Positions 1 to 8,370 of a stretch of 62,247 bases of DNA are shown one piece after another. The stretch is from Paenibacillus xylanilyticus (GTDB lineage: Bacteria > Bacillota > Bacilli > Paenibacillales > Paenibacillaceae). How positions within the stretch are numbered: position 1 is the first letter of the stretch; each line of letters begins with the position of its first letter. The stretch is from contig NZ_JABMCB010000122.1 in the NCBI RefSeq assembly GCF_013359935.1, forward strand, positions 1-62,247, in the 5' to 3' direction. The position numbers and the translations under genes are program-made. The notes under the pieces are model-generated. The model did not search any database, was not told where the DNA came from, and saw nothing but the letters and a program-made list of their open reading frames with translations.

Positions 1-101
1 AGGGGTTCCACACGTACCCATCCCGAACACGACCGTTAAGCCCTCTAGCGCCGATGGTACTTGGACCGAAGGGTCCTGGGAGAGTAGGACGTTGCCAAGC
101 A
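1..101 (+). rRNA. rrf: 5S ribosomal RNA, 3' part
   Basis: The window opens inside a 5S rRNA. The characteristic CCCATCCCGAACACGACCGTTAAGC-type loop B/C region lies at about 18-43, and the closing GGGAGAGTAGGACGTTGCCAAGC-type helix at about 79-100. The first dozen or so bases of the gene lie outside the window. It is followed directly by two intrinsic terminators, so this is the end of an rRNA operon. No tRNA follows. Confidence 0.95.
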
Positions 102-104
102 AAG

Positions 105-139
105 AACCACTGCCGATGATATTCGGTGGTGGTTTTTAT
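105..139 (+). terminator. Intrinsic terminator of the rRNA operon
   Basis: A 12-bp stem pairs 105-116 with 123-134, with two G-U pairs, and is followed by a T-rich run. It starts a few bases after the 5S rRNA. Confidence 0.85.
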
Positions 140-172
140 TTTACTATGAGTGAGTACTGATTATAATTTTTT

Positions 173-208
173 AACAGCCCGATAGAACATTTCGGGCTGT
201 TTTTTTGT
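173..208 (+). terminator. Second intrinsic terminator after the rRNA operon
   Basis: A perfect 10-bp stem (AACAGCCCGA at 173-182 with TCGGGCTGTT at 192-201) is followed by a run of T on the + strand. The T run is only on this side, so it backs up the first rRNA terminator rather than serving the gene on the opposite strand. Confidence 0.85.
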
Positions 209-226
209 TTTTAAGAAACATGTATA

Positions 227-781
227 TTACTTCTTCTCGATAGTAAGCACTTCAGCTAAGTGTAAAAGTGAATTTCGTAATGCCTTTTTGGTATCGGGGT
301 CGATGACTTCACCTTGTTTGTTCATTTTCATTGTAATGTGAGGGATTGTAAATGAGGCGTCATATAGAATATGAGCATTAATCATGTTTAAAGTTAGCAG
401 TATGGAAGCATGGGCTTTATCACCGCCCAATGGGCTGGGAGAAGCTGCAACGACCACTGTAGGTTTATTCATCCATTCTCCGGAAGATACAATCCAATCT
501 AATGCATTTTTTAAAACACCCGGGATACCGTTCCCGTACTCAGGTGTACAGACCAGGACACCGTCTGCTTGTTTCAATTGGGATCTTAAATGTTGGACAG
601 CAACTGGACCGTCATCTACATCCAGATCCGGGTTGAAGTGTGCGAGGTCATTCAACTGATCATATACTTGGAAGTTTAAAACAGAGGGAGCAAGTTCTAT
701 CATAGCCTGCATGAGTAGGGTGTTCGTGGATTGTTTTCGCAGGCTTCCGGAAATCGCAAGGATGTTAATGTCTCTTTCCAT
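227..781 (-). CDS. NADPH-dependent FMN reductase family protein
   Basis: A 184-residue flavodoxin-fold reductase of the NADPH-dependent FMN reductase family, which includes chromate, azo and quinone reductases. Seen: the N-terminal strand followed by the flavin-phosphate loop GSLRKQSTN (about residues 11-19) and the family motif TPEYGNGIPGVLKNALDW (about residues 80-97), which contacts the isoalloxazine ring. Length is typical for the family. The protein is probably a soluble cytoplasmic dimer reducing quinones or other electrophiles with NAD(P)H. The natural substrate cannot be read from sequence. The start ATG is preceded by a weak GAGGATTT-type site. It is transcribed towards the rRNA operon end and stands alone. 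Confidence 0.9.
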   Translation of the reverse strand: MERDINILAISGSLRKQSTNTLLMQAMIELAPSVLNFQVYDQLNDLAHFNPDLDVDDGPVAVQHLRSQLKQADGVLVCTPEYGNGIPGVLKNALDWIVSSGEWMNKPTVVVAASPSPLGGDKAHASILLTLNMINAHILYDASFTIPHITMKMNKQGEVIDPDTKKALRNSLLHLAEVLTIEKK

Positions 782-1086
782 ATGGTTAAATCCTCATCTC
801 TATCTATCAGTAATGTTAAACGATTTGTTTATTGTCCACCTTAACGAATGAAGTGTCTATAGGTCATGGCTTTATTTAAGGCATTCTTCATATTAAACAG
901 AAAAGGGGTTATCCTTCTTCATACGATCTACATGCCAAATGTAAGGTAATGAAGATTAGAAGGGCAGCAATGATTCACATTTATCCACGGAATAATCAAC
1001 GATAAATCAATTTTCATCAAATTTTAGTACCAAGTACTAATACTTAGTGCTATAATAGTAAAAAAACTAACGAGGTGATCACCGGT
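782..1086. other. Intergenic region with divergent promoters
   Basis: About 300 bp between the FMN reductase and fabH. The only clear element is the FapR-like operator and promoter at 1024-1056. The rest is AT-rich and I recognise nothing else in it. Confidence 0.5.
1024..1056 (+). promoter_or_regulatory. FapR-like operator overlapping the fabH promoter
   Basis: TTAGTACCAAGTACTAA at 1024-1040 is a near-perfect 17-bp palindrome resembling the operator of FapR, the malonyl-CoA-sensing repressor of fatty acid and phospholipid synthesis in Bacilli (TTAGTACCTRNTACTAA type, from memory). A TATAAT at 1051-1056 can serve as -10, and the operator then covers the -35 region. The fabH ribosome binding site follows at 1072-1080. 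Control by FapR is inferred; fapR itself is not in the window. Confidence 0.75.
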
Positions 1087-2091
1087 ATGATTCAATCGAA
1101 AGCAACGATTACGGCCATGGGCACTTATGTACCGGATCGTATATTAAGTAATGCTGATTTGGAAAAAATGGTGGATACCAATGATGAATGGATTGTGCAG
1201 CGCACTGGAATGAGAGAACGGCGTATTGCAGCTGAGGATCAGTATGTATCCGATCTGGCAGTCAAAGCTGTGGAAGACATGATTCGTCGATACGGTGTTA
1301 GCGTTCATGATGTTGATATGATTCTGGTGGCGACAAGTACACCGGAGTATGCTTTTCCGAGCACGGCATCCAGAGTACAAGCACAACTGAACATTCCTCA
1401 GACAGGGGCACTTGATTTGAGCGCAGCCTGCGCAGGATTTGTTTATGGACTGCAGTTGGCCGATAGCATGATTACCAGCGGTATGTATCGCAAAGTGCTG
1501 GTGATTGGCGCAGAGACATTATCGAAAATTACTGATTACACCGATCGTACGACATGCATTTTGTTTGGCGATGGAGCAGGAGCGTTTTTGTTGGAGCGGA
1601 CAGAAGGACAGGGGAATACTCTCGCAGCGGTGTCCGGAACTCAGGGTGAGGGCGGCTTACATGTCTATAGCAGTGGGCTTTCCTCCGAGATGAATGGAGT
1701 ATCCCTTCAGGGGAACGGACGCCTTGTGCAAAACGGCCGAGAAATATACAAATGGGCTGTCCGGCTGATTCCCGAGCAGCTGCCAAAACTCATTGCCAAA
1801 GCCGGACTGCAGGTTGAGCAGATTGACTGGTTCGTGCCGCATAGCGCCAACATGAGAATGATCGAGGCTGTGTGCGAGCGTGGTCCCGTCTCGCTGGAGC
1901 GTACACTGACCAGCATGGAATATCGCGGTAATACTTCAGCCGCATCCATACCTCTAGCGATTCAGTTGGCCGTGGATGAAGGAAAAGTGAAGCAGGGGCA
2001 GCGTCTCGCCTTGTTCGGATTCGGAGGCGGTCTAACCTATGCTGGACTTGTGATGGAATGGAGAGTTCCTGATTCGGATCTAACGAAGTAA
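1087..2091 (+). CDS. fabH: Beta-ketoacyl-ACP synthase III
   Basis: FabH condenses an acyl-CoA primer with malonyl-ACP to start fatty acid synthesis in the cytoplasm. Seen: the catalytic Cys in SAACAGFVYGL (about residue 110), the active-site His in PHSANMRM (about residue 252), the active-site Asn in GNTSAASIP (about residue 282) and the C-terminal GFGGGLTYAG signature. I chose ATG 1087 because GAGGTGATC sits 6-8 bp upstream; an in-frame GTG at 1075 lies inside that ribosome binding site. The protein has 334 residues, normal for the family. The gene stands alone behind its own FapR-like operator, not in a fapR-plsX-fabD-fabG cluster, so it may be one of two fabH copies, as in B. subtilis (fabHA/fabHB). 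Confidence 0.93.
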   Translation: MIQSKATITAMGTYVPDRILSNADLEKMVDTNDEWIVQRTGMRERRIAAEDQYVSDLAVKAVEDMIRRYGVSVHDVDMILVATSTPEYAFPSTASRVQAQLNIPQTGALDLSAACAGFVYGLQLADSMITSGMYRKVLVIGAETLSKITDYTDRTTCILFGDGAGAFLLERTEGQGNTLAAVSGTQGEGGLHVYSSGLSSEMNGVSLQGNGRLVQNGREIYKWAVRLIPEQLPKLIAKAGLQVEQIDWFVPHSANMRMIEAVCERGPVSLERTLTSMEYRGNTSAASIPLAIQLAVDEGKVKQGQRLALFGFGGGLTYAGLVMEWRVPDSDLTK

Positions 2092-2150
2092 CATAGATGT
2101 CAGAGCAGTGGATTGGAAAACACAGATTGTTTTTACTGGTAATACAAAAA

Positions 2151-2190
2151 GTACACTCACCTCTCATGTTGAGGTAAGTGTACCTTTTGT
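2151..2190. terminator. Bidirectional terminator between fabH and the amidase
   Basis: A 13-bp inverted repeat, 2151-2163 with 2171-2183 (one mismatch), is flanked by an A run on the left and a T-rich tract on the right. It suits both of the convergent genes. Confidence 0.85.
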
Positions 2191-2220
2191 TTATTTATGC
2201 ATTTTTTTCAACGTGAAGAG

Positions 2221-4155
2221 TTATGGTGTAAGTTTAGGAGCTTGGCGGTGATGTGTGCCTTGCTCGTAGCTATAGGCCAGTTTGATCAATGTACCTTCAT
2301 CAAAGGCACGGCCCAGGAATTCGATGCCTACAGGCAAACCGTCTGTAGTAAATCCAGCAGGTACGGTGATCGCCGGGAAACCGGAGAAAGGACTTAACCG
2401 GTTATTTCCACCCGAGTTCTGGCCTTCACCGATTACACCAGCAGCCTGTGTGGAAGTAGGATAGACGATGGCATCCAGGTTATTGTCTGCCATCACTTTG
2501 AGCAATGATTCACGCGTAATCTGAGTACGCTTCAGTACAATGTCTTTGTACTCGGTTGTTTCCAATGTTTCCCGTGCATCACGAGCCTTCATGGATTGCT
2601 CTTGAGTTTTGTCAAACTCTCCTGAAGCGATGATCTCCGACAGGCTGTGATATGGTGCTTCATCACCCAGTGACTCCAGATAGTCGTTGAGCTGGAACTT
2701 GAATTCATATCCGCTCAAGCTCGGATACTTATTGATTTCTTCCAGGTTCGGAATGCTGATTGGTACAGCGGTTGCACCGAGGGACTTCAGTTCTTCCACT
2801 GCATTGTTAATAACATCAGCAACTGCTTTCTCTTCCGCTTTGGTGCTTGGGATGAGCTCTGCGGCCACACCGATACGTGCACCTTTCAAGCCGTTCACAT
2901 CCAGGAAATCGGTATAGCTGGACGGGATTTTGCCTACGGCGTAGGCTGTAGCAACATCATCTTTGTCATAACCCGCCGTAGCGTCCAGCATGATTGCTGC
3001 GTCACTAACCGTACGAGCCATAGGGCCACCCACATCCTGAGTCAGTGCCAGCGGGATGATCCCTTCACGGCTGGACAACCCGATTGTTGGACGGATACCA
3101 ACAAGGCTGTTGAAGCTGGATGGAATACGGATCGATCCACCTGTGTCTGTACCCATGCCGGCTGCGGCAAAGTTGGAGGCAATGGCTGCCCCTGTTCCAC
3201 CGCTGGAGCCACCAGGATAGTGATCCAGTGCGTAAGGGTTCAGAGTTTGTCCACCCAATGAACTGGATGTAGTAATGCCGAACGCAAATTCATGCAGGTT
3301 TGTTTTGCCCAGGATGATGGCACCGGCTTCCTTGAGCTTCTTCACCTGTTCCGCATCCTGGGAAGGTACGGAATCTTTCAGACAGATACAACCGGCAGTG
3401 GTAGGCATGTCATTTGTATCAAAGTTGTCTTTTACAAGTACCGGAATACCATGCAGAGGACCACGTGATCCTTGGGCTGCACGTTCTTCGTCCAAAGTCT
3501 CAGCTATTTGGAGTGCATCCGGATTCAAGGTCAATACTGCATTAATGCTAACACCCTGGTCATCGAATTTTTCAATCCGATCCAAATACATTTGAACCAG
3601 TTCCTTGGATGTAAGCTTTCCTTGCGTCATTGCAGCCTGAAGTTCCGTAATGGTCGCTTCCTCCAGAACAATTGGCTTTATGTAGTTATAAATGCGGTCT
3701 TTCAATATGGCGACATCATTTTCTGTTAGAACAGCGTTAGGCAGGAAGAGGGAATCCGTATATCCTTTCATTAATCCGGCGGCATTCAAGGCACCGATGG
3801 CACCTGCATAACTGGACTGGTCTGGTACATCCTTGAACGACTCTGTGGTGGACTCCAGCTTCAGCCAGGTTTGGAGGGCTAGAGCTGCATCCTTACGCTG
3901 TATGGTTTTGCCCGAGAGCTTGTCCATTGAAAAAGGCACACCTGCAAGTGTAGCGGCTTCTTCCATGGCTTCTGTAAACGCGGCGGCAGTGACAGGAGCC
4001 TTGCCAGCAGAAACTGCTGCGACCCTGGTTTTACTTGATGGCGCTGCCGTTGCGGCTGAGGCCAATGGTACGGCTCCTCCCCAAGTTGTAACGACGACTG
4101 CTCCCGTCAGTAACAGGGCTCCACTTTTTTTCAATACAGATCCATGATAAGTCAT
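2221..4155 (-). CDS. Exported amidase with N-terminal SLH-like region
   Basis: A 644-residue protein with a signal peptide (hydrophobic stretch followed by VPLASAATA, about residues 12-35), an SLH-like region (about residues 95-165, with FKDVPDQSSYAGAIGALNAA and GYTDSLFLPN patterns) and an amidase-signature domain to the end. The catalytic Ser-cisSer-Lys triad is visible: Lys in VLVKDNFDT, cis-Ser in GTDTGGSIRIPSS and the nucleophile region PGGSSGGTGAAIA. The family hydrolyses amide bonds; the substrate here is unknown. The SLH-like region suggests attachment to secondary cell-wall polymer. I chose ATG 4155 because an AGGGAG site lies about 9 bp upstream; a longer reading to 4284 adds 43 residues and would bury the signal peptide. 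Confidence 0.88.
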   Translation of the reverse strand: MTYHGSVLKKSGALLLTGAVVVTTWGGAVPLASAATAAPSSKTRVAAVSAGKAPVTAAAFTEAMEEAATLAGVPFSMDKLSGKTIQRKDAALALQTWLKLESTTESFKDVPDQSSYAGAIGALNAAGLMKGYTDSLFLPNAVLTENDVAILKDRIYNYIKPIVLEEATITELQAAMTQGKLTSKELVQMYLDRIEKFDDQGVSINAVLTLNPDALQIAETLDEERAAQGSRGPLHGIPVLVKDNFDTNDMPTTAGCICLKDSVPSQDAEQVKKLKEAGAIILGKTNLHEFAFGITTSSSLGGQTLNPYALDHYPGGSSGGTGAAIASNFAAAGMGTDTGGSIRIPSSFNSLVGIRPTIGLSSREGIIPLALTQDVGGPMARTVSDAAIMLDATAGYDKDDVATAYAVGKIPSSYTDFLDVNGLKGARIGVAAELIPSTKAEEKAVADVINNAVEELKSLGATAVPISIPNLEEINKYPSLSGYEFKFQLNDYLESLGDEAPYHSLSEIIASGEFDKTQEQSMKARDARETLETTEYKDIVLKRTQITRESLLKVMADNNLDAIVYPTSTQAAGVIGEGQNSGGNNRLSPFSGFPAITVPAGFTTDGLPVGIEFLGRAFDEGTLIKLAYSYEQGTHHRQAPKLTP

Positions 4156-4507
4156 GCATCCACGCTCCCTTCTCTGTCTTAAATGATGTGTGTTAGCGAA
4201 ACTGATCGATATGCTTTTGTCACATTTTAAGTAGATGTAAGGTATTCTTACAACACTCATATTTATCCAAAAAAACGGATACAAGCTGCATAAATATGGT
4301 TGTTTCTTTCAAATGCTCTTGATCCCGTGCACAGAAGAAATTTAATCAACTATATTTGTGTCATGTTTTATTACATATAAAAATTTAGGGAAAGGAATCA
4401 GATAAATAGTTTATCGTGATCGCGTCAGCAAACGGTTAGTACGAAATGATATAATGAAAGGATAGAACGAGGGTCATAAGGTGTAAGAAGAAAGGAAGAG
4501 ATATGAA
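4156..4507. other. Divergent promoter region, amidase and topB
   Basis: About 350 bp, AT-rich. A TATAAT at 4450-4455 is a likely -10 for topB, with a poor -35. AAAGGAAGAG at 4491-4500 is the topB ribosome binding site. I see no other structure. Confidence 0.4.
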
Positions 4508-6637
4508 GTGAAAACATTGGTACTCGCAGAGAAACCGTCTGTGGCACGCGAAATAGCCAGAGTTATGGGCGCGCGTGATAAACATAAAAGTTATTTGGAA
4601 GGTCCTAAATATATTGTAACGTGGGCGCTTGGTCATCTGGTGGGACTGGCGGAACCTGAGGATTACGACAAGAAGTATGCCACTTGGAATCTCGAGGATT
4701 TGCCGATCCTACCTGAACGGGCGAAACTGAAGGTGTTGAGGGAGACGAATCATCAATATAAGGCCGTGCAGCAGCTCATGAAACGCCAGGATGTTGGTGA
4801 ACTCGTCATCGCAACCGATGCCGCTCGTGAGGGAGAATTGCTCGCACGGTGGATCATGCAGATGGCCCAGTGGAAGAAGCCTTTCAAACGACTGTGGATT
4901 TCTTCCCAGACGGATAAGGCGATCAAGGAAGGATTTGCTTCACTGAAACCGGGGAGCCAGTTTGACCGTCTCTACGAATCGGCACGCTGTCGCGCAGAAG
5001 CAGACTGGATGATTGGGCTTAATGTGACGCGGGCGCTGACGGTTCGATTTAATGCACAGTTGTCTGCAGGGCGGGTACAGACTCCCACACTAGGCATGAT
5101 CATGGACAGGGAAAATGAAATTAATGGATTTCGCTCACAGGAATATGAGACATTCACTGCGGATTTTGGAGAGTTTCAGGCCGTGTGGCGGGCCCCGGGT
5201 GGTGATTCTCGCATCTTCGATAGTCAGGATACCCAGGCATTGAAGAACCGGGTGGATGGACGTAAGGGGACCATTGCTCAGGTGAAAAAAAGTGAAAAGG
5301 TCGAGCCGCATCCACTGGCCTATGACCTGACGGAGCTGCAGCGTGACGCTAACCGCAAGTATGGCTTCTCTGCCAAGCAGACCTCCAACGTTCTTCAACG
5401 TCTCTATGAGCAGCACAAGCTGGTTACTTATCCGCGTACGGACAGCCGCTATCTGACGTCGGACATGACAGGTACGCTGAAAGAAAGACTGGATAGTGTA
5501 GCAGTCGGACCCTATGCGTCATTGGCGCGTCCATTGCTGCGGAAAAATCTGAATATCACTAAACGCATCGTTGATGATAGCAAGGTAACGGATCACCACT
5601 CCATCATTCCAACGGAACAGACCGTGCTGCTCAACCAGCTGAATCCAGAGGAGCGTAAACTGTATGATCTGATCGTACGCCGTTTTATCAGTCTGTTCTA
5701 TCCAGCGGCAAAATACGATTCGGTAGCCATTACCGTTCAGGTTGGCAATGATTCCTTTCATGTCAAAGGAACCACGGTAAAAGACAGCGGCTGGCGCGAA
5801 GTATATGGCGGAGACTACAGTGATGACGATGATGAACGCACGGAGGATCAAGCAGACAATGGACGTGCTCTTTTGCCGGATGTGCAGCAGGGTCAGTCGG
5901 TTACCGTTCAGCGTTGTCATGTTAAAAGCGGGAGAACGATGCCGCCTAAACGGTACACTGAAGCAGCTCTGCTTGCTCAAATGGAGAAGCATGGACTCGG
6001 TACACCAGCTACACGAGCAGATATTATCGAGAAATTGGTCAGCTCAGATACCATTGATCGTCAAGGAAACAGCATGCATCCAACGGGAAAAGGGAAGCAA
6101 CTGATCGAACTGGCTGCACCGCAGCTTCGCACACCGGAGTTAACAGCCCGCTGGGAGGCTGAACTGGAACGGATTGCCCGAGGACAGGGGAAACCGGGAC
6201 CTTTTCTGGATGGTATACGTTCGATGGCAAAAGAGCTGGTCTCCACAGTGAAAGGTAGCAAGGCGGAGTACAAACCCCATAACGTGTCCAATAGTCACTG
6301 TCCGGATTGTAATGCACGTTTGCTTGAGAAGAAAGGGAAGCGCGGCAAGTTTCTCGTATGTCCCACTGAGGATTGTGGCTATCGCCGCTCGGCAGAGAAA
6401 CGGTTATCCAACCGTCGTTGTCCGCAGTGTCACAAGAAGATGGAAATGAAGGAAGGAAAAGCGGGCTTGTATGTGCAATGTCTGCCTTGCGGCATCACGG
6501 AAGCCTTGGACAAAGACAAGCAGCACGTGAACAAACGCGAACAGCAAAAGCTGGTCAAGCAGTATGCCAAACAGGAATCCATCGGTTCCAATCTCGGCGA
6601 TCTGTTGAAGGCAGCCATGGAGAAAAAAGGGGAATAA
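4508..6637 (+). CDS. topB: DNA topoisomerase III (type IA)
   Basis: A 709-residue type IA topoisomerase that relaxes negative supercoils and decatenates DNA through a single-strand break. Seen: the N-terminal Toprim domain (LVLAEKPSVAREIARVMG, and ATDAAREGELLAR around residues 101-113), the catalytic Tyr308 in VTYPRTDSRYLT, the GTPATRADIIEKL motif and two C-terminal zinc-ribbon-like modules (CPDC...CPTEDC and CPQC...CLPC, about residues 598-660). The GTG start at 4508 follows AAAGGAAGAG by 7 bp; the ATG five bases upstream is out of frame and hits a stop at once. The full-length zinc-binding tail resembles Bacillus TopB. Confidence 0.95.
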   Translation: MKTLVLAEKPSVAREIARVMGARDKHKSYLEGPKYIVTWALGHLVGLAEPEDYDKKYATWNLEDLPILPERAKLKVLRETNHQYKAVQQLMKRQDVGELVIATDAAREGELLARWIMQMAQWKKPFKRLWISSQTDKAIKEGFASLKPGSQFDRLYESARCRAEADWMIGLNVTRALTVRFNAQLSAGRVQTPTLGMIMDRENEINGFRSQEYETFTADFGEFQAVWRAPGGDSRIFDSQDTQALKNRVDGRKGTIAQVKKSEKVEPHPLAYDLTELQRDANRKYGFSAKQTSNVLQRLYEQHKLVTYPRTDSRYLTSDMTGTLKERLDSVAVGPYASLARPLLRKNLNITKRIVDDSKVTDHHSIIPTEQTVLLNQLNPEERKLYDLIVRRFISLFYPAAKYDSVAITVQVGNDSFHVKGTTVKDSGWREVYGGDYSDDDDERTEDQADNGRALLPDVQQGQSVTVQRCHVKSGRTMPPKRYTEAALLAQMEKHGLGTPATRADIIEKLVSSDTIDRQGNSMHPTGKGKQLIELAAPQLRTPELTARWEAELERIARGQGKPGPFLDGIRSMAKELVSTVKGSKAEYKPHNVSNSHCPDCNARLLEKKGKRGKFLVCPTEDCGYRRSAEKRLSNRRCPQCHKKMEMKEGKAGLYVQCLPCGITEALDKDKQHVNKREQQKLVKQYAKQESIGSNLGDLLKAAMEKKGE

Positions 6638-6806
6638 TTGCCCTGAAAATGGTCTGTGGGGTACCTGCAGGGAAATCGTTGCCTAAACATCATGTTGGTA
6701 TAAACAAAAGGTGGATACTGGTGAGGTTTTGTGAATTAAACCGCTTCGCGTGGTGCTGTATAAGATCCCTCCTTTTCAGGCAACGTAAGCCAAGGAGGTG
6801 ACACAG

Positions 6807-6944
6807 ATGCCGCATAACAAGCCAGAGAAAATTCATAACCAGCAGAACAAGGACAGCATCCGGGAAGAAAGCATCGGAGCACGTCCGACCAAGGCAGGCA
6901 AAAGAGTTCCCAGCCTGAACGGTATTCCTAAACAGGAATCTTAG
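6807..6944 (+). CDS. Small hydrophilic protein, 45 residues
   Basis: A short reading frame with a near-perfect ribosome binding site (AAGGAGGTG at 6792-6800, 6 bp before the ATG). The 45-residue product starts MPHNKPEKIHNQQNKDSI and ends with KQES. It is rich in Lys, Asn, Gln and Pro with no hydrophobic segment, so it should be soluble and probably disordered. I do not recognise a family. The strong translation signal and position downstream of topB argue that it is real; a small spore or stress protein would be a guess. Confidence 0.6.
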   Translation: MPHNKPEKIHNQQNKDSIREESIGARPTKAGKRVPSLNGIPKQES

Positions 6945-6975
6945 GTTCTTAATGGGACTGATTATGGATTAATCT

Positions 6976-7070
6976 ATTCTAGCGGCTCCCTTCTCGCGTT
7001 GATCATGTCCCTGCAGAGGACTATAATGGAGGAACAGGGAGATGTCCCGGGATAGGGGGACCGCTAGAAT
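6976..7070 (+). promoter_or_regulatory. Long inverted repeat around a sigma-A promoter, DUF1294 leader
   Basis: A perfect 10-bp inverted repeat (ATTCTAGCGG at 6976-6985, CCGCTAGAAT at 7061-7070) continues inward with 4 more pairs, and encloses a second near-perfect one (CATGTCCCTG at 7004-7013 with CAGGGAGATG at 7035-7044, 9 of 10 pairs). Inside lies a good promoter: TTGATC at 6999-7004, 17-bp spacer, TATAAT at 7022-7027. The right arm ends 3 bases before the ATG of the next gene. It could act as an operator pair in DNA. A transcript starting here would contain only the right-hand arms, whereas one entering from upstream could fold the whole element. Confidence 0.55.
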
Positions 7071-7073
7071 TAT

Positions 7074-7337
7074 ATGCAAACCGGACTCATATTGTGGTTT
7101 ATATTTATCAACGTGGTAGGTTATCTGGTGATGTCAGATGACAAAAAGCGGGCGCAGCGACGTCGTGACCGTACACCCGAACGGACGTTATTCCTGCTTG
7201 CTTTTATTGGAGGTGCACTTGGGGTTTGGATCGCGATGTACCGGAAACGGCACAAAACCAAACATCCGAGCTTCACCATCGGAATTCCACTTCTATTGTT
7301 TCTGAATGCCGTCATCTATGGATATTTTCTGAAATAG
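7074..7337 (+). CDS. DUF1294 family membrane protein
   Basis: An 87-residue protein with three hydrophobic segments: residues 4-20 (LILWFIFINVVGYLVM), a middle segment (LFLLAFIGGALGVWIAMY) and a last one (IGIPLLLFLNAVIYGYF). Between them are the basic DUF1294 hallmarks DKKRAQRRRDRTPERTL and MYRKRHKTKHPSF. It should sit in the cytoplasmic membrane; the function of the family is not known. The ATG has no ideal Shine-Dalgarno: the closest, AGGGGG, is about 13 bp upstream and inside the right arm of the inverted repeat, so translation may depend on leader folding. Confidence 0.85.
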   Translation: MQTGLILWFIFINVVGYLVMSDDKKRAQRRRDRTPERTLFLLAFIGGALGVWIAMYRKRHKTKHPSFTIGIPLLLFLNAVIYGYFLK

Positions 7338-7489
7338 AACATAGAGGTGCTGCCTGCTGCAACATGAGGTAATTGGTTCATATCGGCTTGATAACGTTTA
7401 TAGGGTTACATGGTTCTGTATTTGTTTTTATGTCAGACCGGAGCATTTGGCTTCGGAGTTTCTACATATAAGGAAGGGACGGGATTTAC

Positions 7490-7924
7490 ATGTTATTCTC
7501 TAAAATATTAGTGGCTTACGACGGATCGAAAGCTTCAAACAAGGCACTGGATCGTGCGATTGAGCTGGCTAAGGTATCTCCGGATGCTGTCATTGATGTC
7601 ATTCATGCCTTTGATTTCCCGCGTGTATTCATCGGGGAAGGGCTTGCGCCGCTGCCGCCATCACTCAATAATGATTATTACAACTTGGCTGTGCAGACGA
7701 CGGATGAAGCCAAAGAACGCGTTAAAGCTGCGGGAGTTACGGCAAACGTGGACCTGATTCAGGGAGCGGCAGCAGAAGTACTGCTTGATTACGCTAAGGA
7801 AAATGGATCAGATGTTATTGTAATCGGAAGTCGTGGACTTGGCGGCATTCGTGAATTTGTGTTGGGCAGTGTCAGTCATAACGTAGTGCAGCATGCTCAA
7901 GTTCCTGTACTGATCGTGAAATAA
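7490..7924 (+). CDS. Universal stress protein, UspA family
   Basis: A 144-residue single-domain Usp. Seen: the N-terminal ILVAYDGSKASNKALDRAI motif with the nucleotide-contacting Asp, and the C-terminal ATP-binding pattern G-2X-G-9X-G(S) in GSRGLGGIREFVLGSVSHN, followed by VPVLIVK. Proteins of this subtype bind ATP and dimerise; their role is in stress survival. AAGGAAGGG lies upstream of the ATG. A terminator follows immediately, so it is a single-gene unit. Confidence 0.93.
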   Translation: MLFSKILVAYDGSKASNKALDRAIELAKVSPDAVIDVIHAFDFPRVFIGEGLAPLPPSLNNDYYNLAVQTTDEAKERVKAAGVTANVDLIQGAAAEVLLDYAKENGSDVIVIGSRGLGGIREFVLGSVSHNVVQHAQVPVLIVK

Positions 7925-7958
7925 GCAATATACATGTATGTATTAAAATAGTAGCGGG

Positions 7959-8003
7959 AAGCCGGCTGTCTTCGATCAACTGAAGAGAGGCCGGCTTTCT
8001 TTT
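7959..8003 (+). terminator. Terminator after the universal stress gene
   Basis: AAGCCGGC (7959-7966) pairs with GCCGGCTT (7990-7997), extended inward by TGTCTTC/GAAGAGA, then TTTCTTTTA. Confidence 0.9.
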
Positions 8004-8042
8004 ATGGGATGAAATGGATATGCAAACCAAGAAAAGTGCCTC

Positions 8043-8119
8043 AATCACGAACAATACATTTGTCAATATGTTAAATGTTCGTCTTTAAGTTGACATTAGC
8101 TGTAGGGGATTGTTAGAAT
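8043..8119 (+). promoter_or_regulatory. pur operon promoter with two PurR-box-like sites
   Basis: Two inverted copies of a CGAACAWT core, AATCACGAACAAT at 8043-8055 and its inverted partner AATGTTCGTCTTT at 8074-8086, are separated by 18 bp. This matches the arrangement of paired PurBoxes bound by PurR in Bacilli (AWWWCCGAACWWT, from memory), with two mismatches in each box. The promoter follows: TTGACA at 8090-8095, 18-bp spacer, TAGAAT at 8114-8119. The boxes lie just upstream of -35, as in the B. subtilis pur operon. PurR with PRPP as inducer is inferred. Confidence 0.75.
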
Positions 8120-8215
8120 GTTAGATGTGTCGATCAGGTAAGAATAAGGTCGAGTAGGAACGAAAGCTGTACACGGCTGAACAGAAATGAGTCGTGGGAT
8201 TGAAATAGATATTTG

Positions 8216-8282
8216 CTCGTATAACGCCGGGGATAAGGCCCGGAAGTATCTACCCGGAAACCGTAAATTTCCGGACTACGAG
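8216..8282 (+). ncRNA. Guanine-type purine riboswitch aptamer
   Basis: P1 is CTCGTA (8216-8221) with TACGAG (8277-8282). The conserved core elements are all visible: TATAAC after P1, GGATAAGG in P2/L2, AGTATCTACC in J2/3 and L3 with ACCGTAAAT. The specificity base in J3/1 (GACTAC, c8276, equivalent to C74 of xpt) is C, which pairs with guanine rather than adenine. It lies in the purE leader, as in B. subtilis, and should switch the terminator at 8371-8418 on when guanine or hypoxanthine is abundant. Confidence 0.95.
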
Positions 8283-8370
8283 GAGATACGGCTGAGAGTC
8301 GCATGAATATGGATGCGGACAGCAAGCCCCCTTTTGGCATGCCCAAATGCGGGATACGTATTTCTTGGAG

